From assembly GCF_000805385.1 (NCBI RefSeq), contig NZ_JTJW01000003.1:806001-870000 (forward strand): 64,000 nt of DNA, in the 5' to 3' direction. A model generated the notes under the pieces. It made no database searches and was not told the origin of the DNA. It saw nothing but the letters and a program-made list of their open reading frames with translations. This document shows, piece after piece, positions 9,026 to 17,384 of the stretch; the first letter of the stretch is position 1, and each line of letters starts with the position of its first letter. The DNA comes from Mycolicibacterium setense. Lineage in GTDB: Bacteria; Actinomycetota; Actinomycetes; Mycobacteriales; Mycobacteriaceae. The position numbers and the translations under genes were made by a program.

Positions 9026-10573
9026 TCACCAGGTGTCGACGAACCGTGCCCGGGCCGCAGGACGTTCGTGCTGAGCGGCCGCGGCCAGCGTGGCGGCGAT
9101 CAGCCCCCGCGTCTCCGCCGGGTCGATGACGTCGTCGATCTCGAACAGCGCCGCGGAGTTGAGCGCACGTGCGTTCTCCTCCGCCGCTGCGGTGGCCGCC
9201 CGCACTGCCTGCTCGCGTTCGTCGTCGTCGGCGATCGCCTCGAGCTCCTTGCGCAGGCCCAGCCGGACTGCTCCCTCCAAGCCCATCGGGCCCAGGTGGG
9301 CGCCGGGCCACGCCACCGTGAGCAGGGGCTCATGCAGGCTGCCTCCGCACATCGCCTGTGCCCCAAGGCCGTAACCGCGCCGGAGGATGACCGCGACCAG
9401 AGGCACCGTCAGCGCCGCTCCGGTGACCAGCAGCCGTGAACCGCGTCGCACCAGGGCTTCGGCCTCCGCCGCCGGGCCCACCATGTAACCGGGGCAGTCC
9501 ACCAGGGAGACGACCGGCAGTCCGAACGCATTGCACAACTGCAGGAACCGGGCTGCCTTGTCGGACGCTGCGGCGGTGATGGCACCGGCCATCACCATGG
9601 TGTTGTTGGCCAGGATCCCGACCGGTCTGCCGTCGATGCGGGCCAGGGCCGTCACCATTTCGGGGGCGAACTTCTCCCGTAGCACGGTCACCGAGCCGGC
9701 ATCGGCCAGCGTCTCGATGATCGGCGCGACCCGGTAGGCGCGCCGGGCACGCTCGGGAACCATTGTGCGCAAGGCGGTTTGGTCGGCGACGGGGCCGGAT
9801 TCAGTCGATCCGGTGAAGTAACCCAGCAGCTTCCTGGTGGTGGCCACGGCCTCCGCTTCGTCGGCCACCACGACGTCGACGACGCCGTTGGCTGCCTGTA
9901 CCGAGATCGGGCCGACGTCGTCGGGCGCCACCTCGCCGAGGCCGCCGCCGGCGATCATCGCCGGGCCGCCCATCCCGATCGAGCTGTCCTGGGTGGCAAC
10001 GATCAGATCGGCCGCACCCGCGATCACCGCATTGCCCGCGAAGCACCGGCCCTTGACCACGGCGATACGGGGTACGAGACCGGACAGCCCGGCCCACAGC
10101 GCGAATGCGCGGATCTCCAGGGAGGAGACCGTCGGGATGTCGGTGTCCCCGGGGCGCCCGCCGCCGCCTTCGGCGAAGAACACCGTCGGCAACTTCAGCC
10201 GCTCGATGATCTCGAACAGCCGGTCCTTCTTGCGGTGGCCGATGGCGCCCTGGGTTCCGGCCAGCACGGTGTAGTCGTAGGACAGCACGGCACACGCAGC
10301 CCCGCCGATCCGGGCGGTGCCGGCCAGCAGACCATCGGCAGGCGTGCGGGCGATGAGATCGTCGAGGCTGCGACGCTGCCGCTGGGCCGCGATCGCGAAC
10401 CGGCCGTATTCGACGAAGGACCCCTCATCGACCAGGCCGGCGATGTTCTCCCGCGCGGTGCGGCCCCCTGCCGCGTGGCGCCGCGTGACGGCATCGGACC
10501 GGCCGGCGTCCTGCGTGGACTCCCTCCGGCGCAGCAGTTCGGCGAGATCGTCGCGGAGAGGTTCATCAGGCAT
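9026..10573 (-). CDS. Acyl-CoA carboxylase carboxyltransferase (beta) subunit, AccD-like
   Basis: 515 aa. The ATG at 10573 has CAGGAG 9 nt upstream. It has the two crotonase-fold halves of a biotin-dependent carboxyltransferase: the N-half (GRTARENIAGLVDEGSFVEYG; YDYTVLAGTQGAIGHRKKDR; FFAEGGGGRPGDTD) binds the acyl-CoA side, and the C-half (GILANN, LPVVSLVDCPGYMVGPAAE, AQAMCGGS) binds carboxybiotin. Length fits AccD proteins (~500-550 aa). It needs a biotinylated AccA-type partner, which is not in this window. The substrate (acetyl-, propionyl-, methylcrotonyl- or geranyl-CoA) cannot be assigned by eye. Divergent from the PPOX gene. Confidence 0.85.
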   Translation of the reverse strand: MPDEPLRDDLAELLRRRESTQDAGRSDAVTRRHAAGGRTARENIAGLVDEGSFVEYGRFAIAAQRQRRSLDDLIARTPADGLLAGTARIGGAACAVLSYDYTVLAGTQGAIGHRKKDRLFEIIERLKLPTVFFAEGGGGRPGDTDIPTVSSLEIRAFALWAGLSGLVPRIAVVKGRCFAGNAVIAGAADLIVATQDSSIGMGGPAMIAGGGLGEVAPDDVGPISVQAANGVVDVVVADEAEAVATTRKLLGYFTGSTESGPVADQTALRTMVPERARRAYRVAPIIETLADAGSVTVLREKFAPEMVTALARIDGRPVGILANNTMVMAGAITAAASDKAARFLQLCNAFGLPVVSLVDCPGYMVGPAAEAEALVRRGSRLLVTGAALTVPLVAVILRRGYGLGAQAMCGGSLHEPLLTVAWPGAHLGPMGLEGAVRLGLRKELEAIADDDEREQAVRAATAAAEENARALNSAALFEIDDVIDPAETRGLIAATLAAAAQHERPAARARFVDTW

Positions 10574-10622
10574 CGGCAGGCTCCTGGAATAGCGGGCGTG
10601 CGGTCGGAGGTTGCGCACAGAT

Positions 10623-11078
10623 GTGACCGCCACCTCATCATCTAACTCGACGGCCGACCCGTTCGATCCGCGCGATCTGCTCGCCGAAGCGCGGTTGGGA
10701 GTGCTGGCCACCATCAAGGCCTCCGGAATGCCGCAACTGTCGCCTGTGACGCCCTACTTCGACCGGACCGCCGGCGTCATCTACGTGTCGATGACCGAAG
10801 GGCGGGCCAAGACGACCAATCTGCGTCGCGACCCCCGCGCGGCGCTGGAGGTGACCAGCGCCGACGGCTGGGCGTGGGCCACCGCCGAGGGGACGGTCAC
10901 ACTGACCGGCCCGGGTGACGACCCGCATGGCCCCGAGGTCCAGGCGCTGGTCGACTATTACCGCAAGGCGGCGGGGGAGCATCCGGACTGGGACGAATAC
11001 CGGTCGGTGATGGTCTCGGACCGCCGGGTGCTGATGACGTTGACCGTCGAGCGGGTGTACGGCGAGAAGTTGCGCTGA
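10623..11078 (+). CDS. PPOX-class F420-dependent oxidoreductase-like protein
   Basis: 151 aa from GTG 10623, which follows GGAGG (10606-10610) by 12 nt; an in-frame TTG at 10611 abuts the GGAGG and is unlikely. A split-barrel flavin/F420 fold is shown by DLLAEARLGVLATIKASGMPQ split over LLAEARLGVLAT and KASGMPQLSPV, then YVSMTEGRAKTTNLRRDPRAAL, and a late VERVYGE. Members of this family bind F420 or FMN and reduce small substrates or protect cells from oxidants. The specific reaction is unknown. It converges on the LipE-like gene with a 1-bp gap. Confidence 0.78.
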   Translation: MTATSSSNSTADPFDPRDLLAEARLGVLATIKASGMPQLSPVTPYFDRTAGVIYVSMTEGRAKTTNLRRDPRAALEVTSADGWAWATAEGTVTLTGPGDDPHGPEVQALVDYYRKAAGEHPDWDEYRSVMVSDRRVLMTLTVERVYGEKLR

Positions 11079-11079
11079 C

Positions 11080-12324
11080 TCAGCCGAGCGGTATCTCGGC
11101 CGAGATCCGGTCCAGCACAGCGGGATACCGGTTCGCCTCGCGGTGTGCCCCCGGTTTGCCGCTGCTGACGATCGCGGCCGAGAGGCTGCGCTGCGGGTCC
11201 GCCCACACCGCGATGTCGACCAAGCCGGTGTGACCGAACGCCGCCGGGGTGTTGCGGCCGAACGGTCCGAACCGCTTTCCGCCGAGCATGTATCCGGTGC
11301 CCCACCGCATCGGCTTGAGCCCGGTCGCCACATCCGGGCGCATTCGCCGGCACGGCGTCGTGGCGGCCCGCAGCGTTTCGGGTTTCATGATCCGGACTCC
11401 GTCGAGTTCGCCACCGCGGCGCAGGATTTCGGCGAAGCGAGACAGCTCGTCGGCGTTTGAGACGGTGGTGGACGACGGGATGACGCTGGTGAGGAACAGC
11501 GGGGTGTTGCTGAGCGGGATGATCCGGTCCAGCGTCCCGCCCACGGCGGCCCGGAACGCCGCGGCGATGGGTGCGGGCAGGGGTTTGCCGGTGACGTGAC
11601 TGGGAGCGACCAGCGGAACCTCTTCTGGTGCAACGCCGTAATTGGTCCAGCGGAAGCCCAGCGGGTCAAGGATCTCGGTGGCCAGGATGTCGCGGATGTT
11701 GCGGCCGGTGGCGGCCGAGACGATCTCGCGGACCAGCGGGCCCCAGGTCAGCCCGTGATAGATGTGCACCAGGCCCGGCCGGTACACCGGCTTGAGGAGA
11801 GCGAGCTGTTCACGGGTGTACTCGCTGTCGTCGACGCGGGTGACGTCCGGGCGCGGTCCGGTGTGGATCGGGACGCCCGCGCTGTGCGTGATCACATGCC
11901 GGATGGTGGTGCGGTCCTTGCCGTGGCTGGTGTAGCTGGGCAGGTAGTCGCAGACTCGGTCGTCCAGGGAGAAGTGCCCCTGCTCGACGAGCATGTGTAC
12001 GACGGTCGTGCTGATCGCCTTGGCCGCCGAGTAGACGCAGAACGGGGTGCCGGTGGTGACGGGAATCTTCTCGGCATCCGGCGGGTCGGCGGGGCCGTTG
12101 CCCCAGCCGTGGCCGATCGCGCGGTTCAGCACCGTTTTTCCGTTGCGCCGCAGGCACACCTGGATGGCAGGGTGCATGCCCGACCCGTACCAGTAGCGGA
12201 CCGATTCCCAGATCCGCTCCACGGCCCGGGGGTCGATCTCCGAATGGTCCTCCTCGCCGATGTCGGTCACCGAATCCAGGTCCGAGGGGAGGGCGATCTT
12301 GCCGGTCGGTGCTTGTTGGCTCAT
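11080..12324 (-). CDS. Beta-lactamase-fold serine hydrolase/esterase (LipE-like)
   Basis: 414 aa. The class-C beta-lactamase/EstB fold is shown by the nucleophile motif S-x-x-K as YSAAKAIS (Ser near residue 98), the tyrosine motif as YHGLTWG, and a late HTG (AFGHTGLVDIAVW) in place of KTG. No signal peptide is visible, so it is probably cytosolic like M. tuberculosis LipE. Known relatives hydrolyse short-chain esters; the physiological substrate is open. The start overlaps the nitrobindin stop by 4 bp (ATGA), so the two are translationally coupled, nitrobindin first. Confidence 0.82.
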   Translation of the reverse strand: MSQQAPTGKIALPSDLDSVTDIGEEDHSEIDPRAVERIWESVRYWYGSGMHPAIQVCLRRNGKTVLNRAIGHGWGNGPADPPDAEKIPVTTGTPFCVYSAAKAISTTVVHMLVEQGHFSLDDRVCDYLPSYTSHGKDRTTIRHVITHSAGVPIHTGPRPDVTRVDDSEYTREQLALLKPVYRPGLVHIYHGLTWGPLVREIVSAATGRNIRDILATEILDPLGFRWTNYGVAPEEVPLVAPSHVTGKPLPAPIAAAFRAAVGGTLDRIIPLSNTPLFLTSVIPSSTTVSNADELSRFAEILRRGGELDGVRIMKPETLRAATTPCRRMRPDVATGLKPMRWGTGYMLGGKRFGPFGRNTPAAFGHTGLVDIAVWADPQRSLSAAIVSSGKPGAHREANRYPAVLDRISAEIPLG

Positions 12325-12806
12325 TCGCTCTTCCTGGTCAGGGTGGCGGAAAGGTGGTGTTGCAGTGGCTGTCCGACGGCCCCCATCTGCAGCTCATAGT
12401 TCAACTGGTCACCCTCGATGTGGACGGAACGTGACAGTGCCGCAACGTTTTTGGCTGACGCGGTCAGTCCGATGGTGGTCGCGGCCAGCTCAAGCTCGAT
12501 CCGGCCGCCGATGACGTGCACCGTGCCTTCCTGGATCTCGGTGATGCCCGTCGGGTGTGCCAGCACCCATTCGATCCGGCCGGGCTCGGGCACGCGAAGG
12601 TATCCCGTCTCGGCGTGCAGCGGGCGGCCGTCGTCGCGGGCCCGGGTGCGCTGGCTGTAGGTCAGGAACGGCTTGCCGACGTGGCCGAAGGTGATCTCCT
12701 CGAGGTACTCGAAGGACTCGATCGTCGGGTACTCGCCTGCCCCAGGGCCGGCCCAGGTACCGAGCAGGGGAGCCAGCACGGTCAGGTTCGGGTGGAGGTC
12801 GGGCAC
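12321..12806 (-). CDS. Nitrobindin / peroxynitrite isomerase-like heme protein
   Basis: 161 aa. The N-terminal signature G-x-W-x-G-x-G-x-G-x-Y-P-T-I is seen as GTWAGPGAGEYPTI (residues ~16-29). The C-terminal PLQHHLSATL supplies the heme-coordinating His of this 10-stranded beta-barrel. Characterised relatives (human THAP4 domain, Rv2717c) bind ferric heme and isomerise peroxynitrite to nitrate. The start is GTG at 12806 with TACCCT 6 nt upstream, predicting a leaderless mRNA. Coupling to a LipE-like esterase by a 4-bp overlap is unexplained. Mycobacteria usually have another nitrobindin elsewhere, so this may be the second paralogue. Confidence 0.85.
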   Translation of the reverse strand: MPDLHPNLTVLAPLLGTWAGPGAGEYPTIESFEYLEEITFGHVGKPFLTYSQRTRARDDGRPLHAETGYLRVPEPGRIEWVLAHPTGITEIQEGTVHVIGGRIELELAATTIGLTASAKNVAALSRSVHIEGDQLNYELQMGAVGQPLQHHLSATLTRKSE

Positions 12807-12851
12807 AACGACAGGGTACGGCGGGCCTCGATCGAGGCGCCGCGGGCGGCG

Positions 12852-13496
12852 TCAGGCCGGTTCGGCACCGGTGTAGGCCGCGGCGGTGCGATCCGCCGCG
12901 GCGCGGGCCTGTGCCGGATCTTCTCCGCCGGCCACCGCGGCCTGGTACCAGAGCTCGCTCGCGGACGTCATGAACTCGCGGCCCTCGGGGCCGGCGGCCC
13001 AGGCCGCACCCTCTTCCGGCGTGATGCCGTCACCGGCACCGAGATAACTGGCCAGGCCGAGAAGCCCGGAGTCCCAACCGACTCCGACCGCTCCCGGTCC
13101 GAACTGCAGCCAGAACTCGTCGTGGTCGTCGGCGTGCATGATGTGGTCGAGGGTGAAGGTGGCGCGGTCCTCGCCGGCGTCGGTGATGGTGACCTCGACC
13201 CAGCTGGTGGCCCCCATGGCTTCCCACGTGGTGGTGAACGTGCGCGGCGGATCGCAGGTCAGCACCTCGCCCGCGGCGTTGCCTTCCAGCTGGAAACGGC
13301 CGCCCACCTTGAGTTCGCCGGTGATCGGCAGGAACCAGCGGGGGATCCGCTCCAGGCTGGTGCAGGCATCCCACAGATCGGCGGCATCGGTGTCGTAGGT
13401 CTGGCTGACGGTCACCACGCGCGCTTCGCGGGCGTCGAACGTCGTGCGGCCCACGCTGCGGCGCACGGAATTGAGTTGGTGCTGGATGTCGGTCAT
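12852..13496 (-). CDS. SRPBCC/AHSA1-domain protein
   Basis: 214 aa. The ATG at 13496 overlaps the ArsR stop (ATGA), so it is translated by coupling. The START-like Bet v1 fold of the AHSA1 group is shown by VVTVSQTYDTDAADLWDACTS, IPRWFLPITGELKVGGRF, GEVLTCDPPRTFTTTWE and DEFWLQFGPGAVGVGWDSGL. ArsR-AHSA1 pairs are common in actinobacteria; the AHSA1 partner is thought to bind a hydrophobic ligand, but no reaction is established. Residues 170-214 are Ala-rich helix beyond the core domain. Controlled with arsR from the operator at 13868-13881. Confidence 0.82.
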   Translation of the reverse strand: MTDIQHQLNSVRRSVGRTTFDAREARVVTVSQTYDTDAADLWDACTSLERIPRWFLPITGELKVGGRFQLEGNAAGEVLTCDPPRTFTTTWEAMGATSWVEVTITDAGEDRATFTLDHIMHADDHDEFWLQFGPGAVGVGWDSGLLGLASYLGAGDGITPEEGAAWAAGPEGREFMTSASELWYQAAVAGGEDPAQARAAADRTAAAYTGAEPA

Positions 13497-13846
13497 GGAG
13501 AGGCCTCCCGGTTCGTGGTTCTTCTTCGTTGCCGTTTGCCGCGCGCGATTTCGGTCGCCAGTGCGTCCAGGTGCGGAGTCCAATTGCGCCGGAACCCCTC
13601 CAGCCACTGGTCGACCTCACGCAAGGGTGCGGCGTCGACGCTGTACAGCCGACGTGTGCCCTCGGCCCGTACGTGGGCGAAACCGTTTTCGCGCAACACT
13701 TTCAGGTGTTGCGAAACCGCAGGCTGGCTGATCTCGAACTCGGCGCGGATCACCTCGGTGATGGCACCGGATGACATCTCACCCGCCTGGATGAGTTCGA
13801 GAATCCGCCTGCGCACCGGATCTCCGAGGATGTCGAAGGCGTGCAC
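13493..13846 (-). CDS. ArsR/SmtB-family transcriptional repressor
   Basis: 117 aa, GTG start. The winged HTH is shown by FDILGDPVRRRILELIQAG, ISQPAVSQHLKVLRENGF and VRAEGTRRLYSVD. It has no ELCVCDL-type Cys metal site, so it is more likely to sense a small molecule or the AHSA1 partner's ligand than a metal. A consensus promoter lies immediately upstream, TACTCT ending 7 nt before the GTG, so the mRNA should be leaderless, and a 14-bp perfect palindrome covers the -35. Negative autoregulation is the simple reading. Coupled to the AHSA1 gene by a 4-bp overlap. Confidence 0.88.
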   Translation of the reverse strand: MHAFDILGDPVRRRILELIQAGEMSSGAITEVIRAEFEISQPAVSQHLKVLRENGFAHVRAEGTRRLYSVDAAPLREVDQWLEGFRRNWTPHLDALATEIARGKRQRRRTTNREASP

Positions 13847-13853
13847 GTGACCC

Positions 13854-13883
13854 AGAGTAAAAGCGCCGACTTATATAAGTCAA
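13854..13883 (-). promoter_or_regulatory. ArsR promoter and 14-bp palindromic operator
   Basis: Minus strand: TTGACT (13878-13883), 18 nt, TACTCT (13854-13859), 7 nt, GTG start. The perfect palindrome GACTTATATAAGTC (13868-13881) covers the -35 and spacer, and also overlaps the stop codon of the upstream methyltransferase gene at 13880-13882. Confidence 0.75.
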
Positions 13884-14524
13884 GGCTGAGTGTTGGTGTG
13901 CGCGATGACCATGGCCTGGGCCGTGGGCTCATCCAGATGCGCTTGCCGCGCCCGCTTGCTCGTCGCGTACACGGTGAAGCCCGACGCTTCCAGCGCGTCG
14001 CACACCGTGGCCGTGTCGTGGCGCAGGAACGTCAACGCCACGTTCCGGCCGAATGCGTGCTCATAGATCCCGGGATCGCCGTCGGTCTGGAATGCCAGCA
14101 GCAGCCAGCCCGGATCGGCGAGAACGCGGCGGAACGCCGTGAACAGCTCGGGTAGCTCCTCGGCGGAGGTGTGGATGATCGAGTACCAGGCGCACACGGC
14201 ATCGAAGGTTCCGGCGGGATACGGCAGATCGAACATGTCCGCGGTCTGGAACCGCAGCCGCGGCCACCGCTGGGCGGCCAAAGAGACCATCGCCGGCGAG
14301 CCGTCGATGCCTTCGACCCGGAGGCCACAGTCAGCGAGCTCGGCGGTCGGCTCGCCGGGCCCGCAGCCCACGTCGAGGGCGCTCGTGCCGCCGGACCGCA
14401 CCACCAGGTCGGCGAAGGATCGCAGGACCGCGCGATCGAACGGCCGGTCGTCGAATTCGCCGGCAAAGGCCTGGGCGTACTCGCCGGCGATCAACTCGTA
14501 TTGCTCATATGCCCCGCCCGTCAC
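13880..14524 (-). CDS. Class I SAM-dependent methyltransferase
   Basis: 214 aa. Motif I is SALDVGCGPGEPTAEL with the acidic EGIDGS at the end of beta-2, then FDLPYPAGTFDAVCAWYSIIH and the LADPGWLLLAFQ strand, as in the Methyltransf_25 group. The substrate is unknown. It sits 33 bp upstream of arsR on the same strand. Because arsR has its own promoter, co-transcription is possible but not needed. The stop codon lies inside the ArsR operator, so this gene's 3' end is constrained by the operator. Confidence 0.82.
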   Translation of the reverse strand: MTGGAYEQYELIAGEYAQAFAGEFDDRPFDRAVLRSFADLVVRSGGTSALDVGCGPGEPTAELADCGLRVEGIDGSPAMVSLAAQRWPRLRFQTADMFDLPYPAGTFDAVCAWYSIIHTSAEELPELFTAFRRVLADPGWLLLAFQTDGDPGIYEHAFGRNVALTFLRHDTATVCDALEASGFTVYATSKRARQAHLDEPTAQAMVIAHTNTQP

Positions 14525-14586
14525 GGCGCCAACTCTAGGGTCCGACGCCGGACGTCCAGCTCAGACCGCACGGTAAGGTTCCGCAG

Positions 14587-15129
14587 GTGAGCAGCCCTGT
14601 CAAGCACGCCGCGCGCTTGCGCGGTGGCCTGGTCGGTGCGTGCTCGGCCCTCACCGCGGCGGTCGCTCACACCGCGGCCGGCGGCATGGCTCCCGCGAGT
14701 AGTCCGCTGATTGTGCTGCTACTGCTGTGCGCGGCGCTCGGTGCCGCCGTCGGCGGATTGAACACCCAGACCAGATGGGCCAGGACCGGGCTGCTGATCG
14801 CCGGGCTCGGCGCTGGGCAGTTCCTCGGCCACATCGCACTGGCGATGTCCGACGGACACCATCATGCGGCCTCGATGCTCACCGCCCCCATGATCGGCCT
14901 GCACGCCGCAGCGGCGGCCGGCCTCGGCCTGGTGATCGGTATGGCCGAGTACCTGTTCGTGGTCTGTGCCTCGGTGCTGTCCTGGTTGCGGATCTTCGCC
15001 GCCGCCCAGATCCATCCGTTGGTACGCGAGCTGTGGCGGCCTTCGAATGTCGTTGTGGCGCGGCCTGTTCTGCTGCGCGCGGGCCTCGGAATGCGGGCGC
15101 CGCCGGCGATGTCCGGCATCGGCTTCTAG
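14587..15129 (+). CDS. Four- to five-TM membrane protein with His-rich loop
   Basis: 180 aa, GTG start. Hydrophobic segments lie at about 15-33, 38-55, 63-83, 98-118 and 122-140, with a DGHHH cluster between the third and fourth. No family is recognised with confidence. It precedes a PepSY-domain protein that also has a His-rich extracytoplasmic loop (HHGHHGG), with 99 bp between. A joint role in metal (copper or iron) handling is a reasonable guess but rests only on the histidines and context. Confidence 0.6.
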   Translation: MSSPVKHAARLRGGLVGACSALTAAVAHTAAGGMAPASSPLIVLLLLCAALGAAVGGLNTQTRWARTGLLIAGLGAGQFLGHIALAMSDGHHHAASMLTAPMIGLHAAAAAGLGLVIGMAEYLFVVCASVLSWLRIFAAAQIHPLVRELWRPSNVVVARPVLLRAGLGMRAPPAMSGIGF

Positions 15130-15148
15130 CCCCGACTCCTTCATCTGA

Positions 15149-15168
15149 GCCCGTCGTCAGCGATGGGC
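15149..15168 (+). other. Short hairpin between membrane-protein and PepSY genes
   Basis: GCCCGTCG, 4 nt, CGATGGGC forms an 8-bp stem with one G-U pair, 20 nt after the membrane-protein stop. There is no U-tract. It may be a weak terminator or RNA processing site. Confidence 0.35.
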
Positions 15169-15228
15169 TGTTGCCCGTTGCGCGTCTGCGTGCGCACATT
15201 TCACGTTCTTTCACCCGAAGGCACTTCC

Positions 15229-16659
15229 ATGACCCTCACCCCTGGCGATCAACTCCGCGAGGAATCCCCTCCGCCCCTCAGCCGCCACTCCCTGCGCCCG
15301 CTTCTCGTGCGGCTGCACTTCTATGCCGGCGTATTCGTCGGGCCCTTCATCCTGATCGCAGCGGTCACCGGTCTGCTCTATGCGCTGATCCCGCAGGTCG
15401 ACACATTCGTCTACCGGCACGAACTGACGGTCGAGCACGTCGGGGCCGAGCGCCTACCGCTGGCCGAACAGCTCGCCGCGGCCCGCCATGCCCACCCCGA
15501 AGGCACCGTGGAAAGCATCCGTCCACCGGCGGAGGCTGACGAGACCACTCAGATCCGCCTTGTCGTCGACCCCGCCCTGAAGGACATTCCGCCGGACTAC
15601 TCGCGGACAGTGTTCGTCGATCCCTACACCGGTGAGGTGCGCGGGGCGCTGACGACCTACGGGCAGTGGATGCCCGTCCGGGCCTGGTTCGACGAACTGC
15701 ACCGAAATCTGCACCTCGGCGCGTTCGGCCGGAACTACAGCGAATTGGCCGCCAGCTGGATATGGGTGATCGCCCTGGCCGGTCTGGCCCTGTGGACCAT
15801 GCGGCGTCGAGAGAACCGAACGACGCGTGATCTGGTTCTGCCCGACCGCACGGCTTCGGGCCGCCGGCGCACGCTGTCGTGGCACGGTGTGGTCGGCGTG
15901 TGGACCGTGGCGGTTCTGCTGGCGTTGTCGGTGTCGGGCATCACCTGGTCCCGTTATGCGGGGGAGACGGTCAACGGGATTCAGACCCAACTGAACACGA
16001 CCGCGCCGGCCGTGGACACCGCCCTGTCCGGGGCACCGGCCGCCGGCGCCGCACATCACGGCCACCACGGTGGTCCAGCCGACCTGCAGGGCGCTGACAC
16101 TGTGCTGATGGCGGCCGAGCAGGCGGGCCTTCGTGGACCGATGTGGATGTACCCGCCGTCCGAAGCGGGTCAGGCCTGGAAAGTGGCCGAACGCAAACGT
16201 GATTGGCCCACCCGATATGACGAGATCGCGGTCGACGCCGAAACCGGGACCGTCACCGACCGCGTGAACTTCGCTCAGTGGCCGTTGCTGGCCAAGCTCA
16301 CCGAGTGGACGATCGAGGCCCACATGGGCCTGCTCTTCGGCATCGCCAACCAGATCGTCCTTGCGCTCACCATGATCGGGTTGATCACCGTGATCGTGCG
16401 CGGTTACCGCATGTGGTGGCAGCGCAGACCCACGCGGGGGTCGGCGTGGGCGGTGGGCCGTCCGCCGCTGCGGGGCGCGATACGCCGGTTGCCACCGCCG
16501 GCCATCGCAGCGATCGCGGTGGGCGCCGCCGTCATCGGCTGGTGCCTGCCGTTGTTCGGGTTGAGCCTGCTGGGCTTCCTCATCGTGGACGCGATCGTTG
16601 CCCTGCGAAAACGGAAGACCAACGGAGATGGTCGCGGAAATGGAGTGACTCTGAGCTGA
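15229..16659 (+). CDS. PepSY-associated TM protein (reductase/metal-uptake type)
   Basis: 476 aa. The ATG at 15229 has GAAGG 7 nt upstream; a frame extension to 15163 is less likely. It has the PepSY-TM layout: TM1 at ~28-50 (HFYAGVFVGPFILIAAVTGLLY), an external PepSY region, TM2 ~180-198, TM3 ~228-248, a loop with HHGHHGG, TM4 ~380-402 (HMGLLFGIANQIVLALTMIGL) and a last helix near 440-465. Conserved His residues in TM1 and TM4 could carry heme. Relatives are linked to ferric-siderophore or flavin-based reduction and to copper. The exact role is unknown. Confidence 0.78.
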   Translation: MTLTPGDQLREESPPPLSRHSLRPLLVRLHFYAGVFVGPFILIAAVTGLLYALIPQVDTFVYRHELTVEHVGAERLPLAEQLAAARHAHPEGTVESIRPPAEADETTQIRLVVDPALKDIPPDYSRTVFVDPYTGEVRGALTTYGQWMPVRAWFDELHRNLHLGAFGRNYSELAASWIWVIALAGLALWTMRRRENRTTRDLVLPDRTASGRRRTLSWHGVVGVWTVAVLLALSVSGITWSRYAGETVNGIQTQLNTTAPAVDTALSGAPAAGAAHHGHHGGPADLQGADTVLMAAEQAGLRGPMWMYPPSEAGQAWKVAERKRDWPTRYDEIAVDAETGTVTDRVNFAQWPLLAKLTEWTIEAHMGLLFGIANQIVLALTMIGLITVIVRGYRMWWQRRPTRGSAWAVGRPPLRGAIRRLPPPAIAAIAVGAAVIGWCLPLFGLSLLGFLIVDAIVALRKRKTNGDGRGNGVTLS

Positions 16660-16704
16660 CGGTTGCCCTGCACAGAGCGCAGACCGCTGATCTACGCTCG
16701 CGGT

Positions 16705-17373
16705 ATGACCGATCACGACAAAGCCGCGGCCCGGCGCGAAATTGCCGACGCTCTGCTCAACGCCCTGAACCGGCGCCACGAAGTGCTCGACGTGATCGTG
16801 GACGCCGACGATCGCGCGGCGGCCATCGACGCGGTTGCCAAGCTGCTCGGTACCTCGCATGTCGCGGCCGAAGCCGTGATCGGGTTGTCGTTCGCCCAGA
16901 TCACCAAGGATTCGCGACGTGCGATCGCCGCCGAACTCGACGACCTGAACAGCCAGCTCAGCTTCACGGTGTCCGAGCGTCCGGCAGCCTCGGGCGAATC
17001 CCTGGAGTTGCGGCCGTTCAGCGCCGATACCGACCGCGACATCTTCGTCGCCAGGACCACCGACGTCGGTGCCTCCGGCGACGGATCGGGGGCTCCCGCG
17101 GCCGATGTCGACGACGAGATCCGTTCGGCCCTCGGCCGGGTGGACGCCGAAGAGGCCGCCTGGTTCGTGGCGTCGGAGGGCGGCCAGAAGGTCGGCATGG
17201 TGTTCGGCGAGCTGGCCCACGGTGAGGTCAACGTCCGGATCTGGATTCACCCGGACTTCCGCCAGCGCGGCTACGGAACCGCCGCCCTGCGCAAGTGTCG
17301 CTCGGAGATGGCGACGTATTTCCCGGCGGTGCCGATGGTGGTGCGCGCGCCGGGCGCTGTGCCGGGCGCGTAA
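16705..17373 (+). CDS. GyrA-like helical segment fused to a short GNAT domain
   Basis: 222 aa from the ATG at 16705. Residues ~5-85 align by eye with the coiled-coil/tower part of DNA gyrase A: LLNALNRRHEVLDVI against LVKALDALDEVIALI, and AAEAVIGLSFAQITKDSRRAI against QAQAILDMQLRRLAALERQRI. After a linker, residues ~97-222 look like a GNAT: AAWFVASEGGQKVGMVFGEL, then IWIHPDFRQRGYGTAALRK with the acetyl-CoA motif QRGYGT. The GNAT stops right after the next strand, so motif B is missing and activity is uncertain. It converges on the TetR gene with an 11-bp gap. The function is not known to me. Confidence 0.65.
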   Translation: MTDHDKAAARREIADALLNALNRRHEVLDVIVDADDRAAAIDAVAKLLGTSHVAAEAVIGLSFAQITKDSRRAIAAELDDLNSQLSFTVSERPAASGESLELRPFSADTDRDIFVARTTDVGASGDGSGAPAADVDDEIRSALGRVDAEEAAWFVASEGGQKVGMVFGELAHGEVNVRIWIHPDFRQRGYGTAALRKCRSEMATYFPAVPMVVRAPGAVPGA

Positions 17374-17384
17374 GGCGTCAGCTT

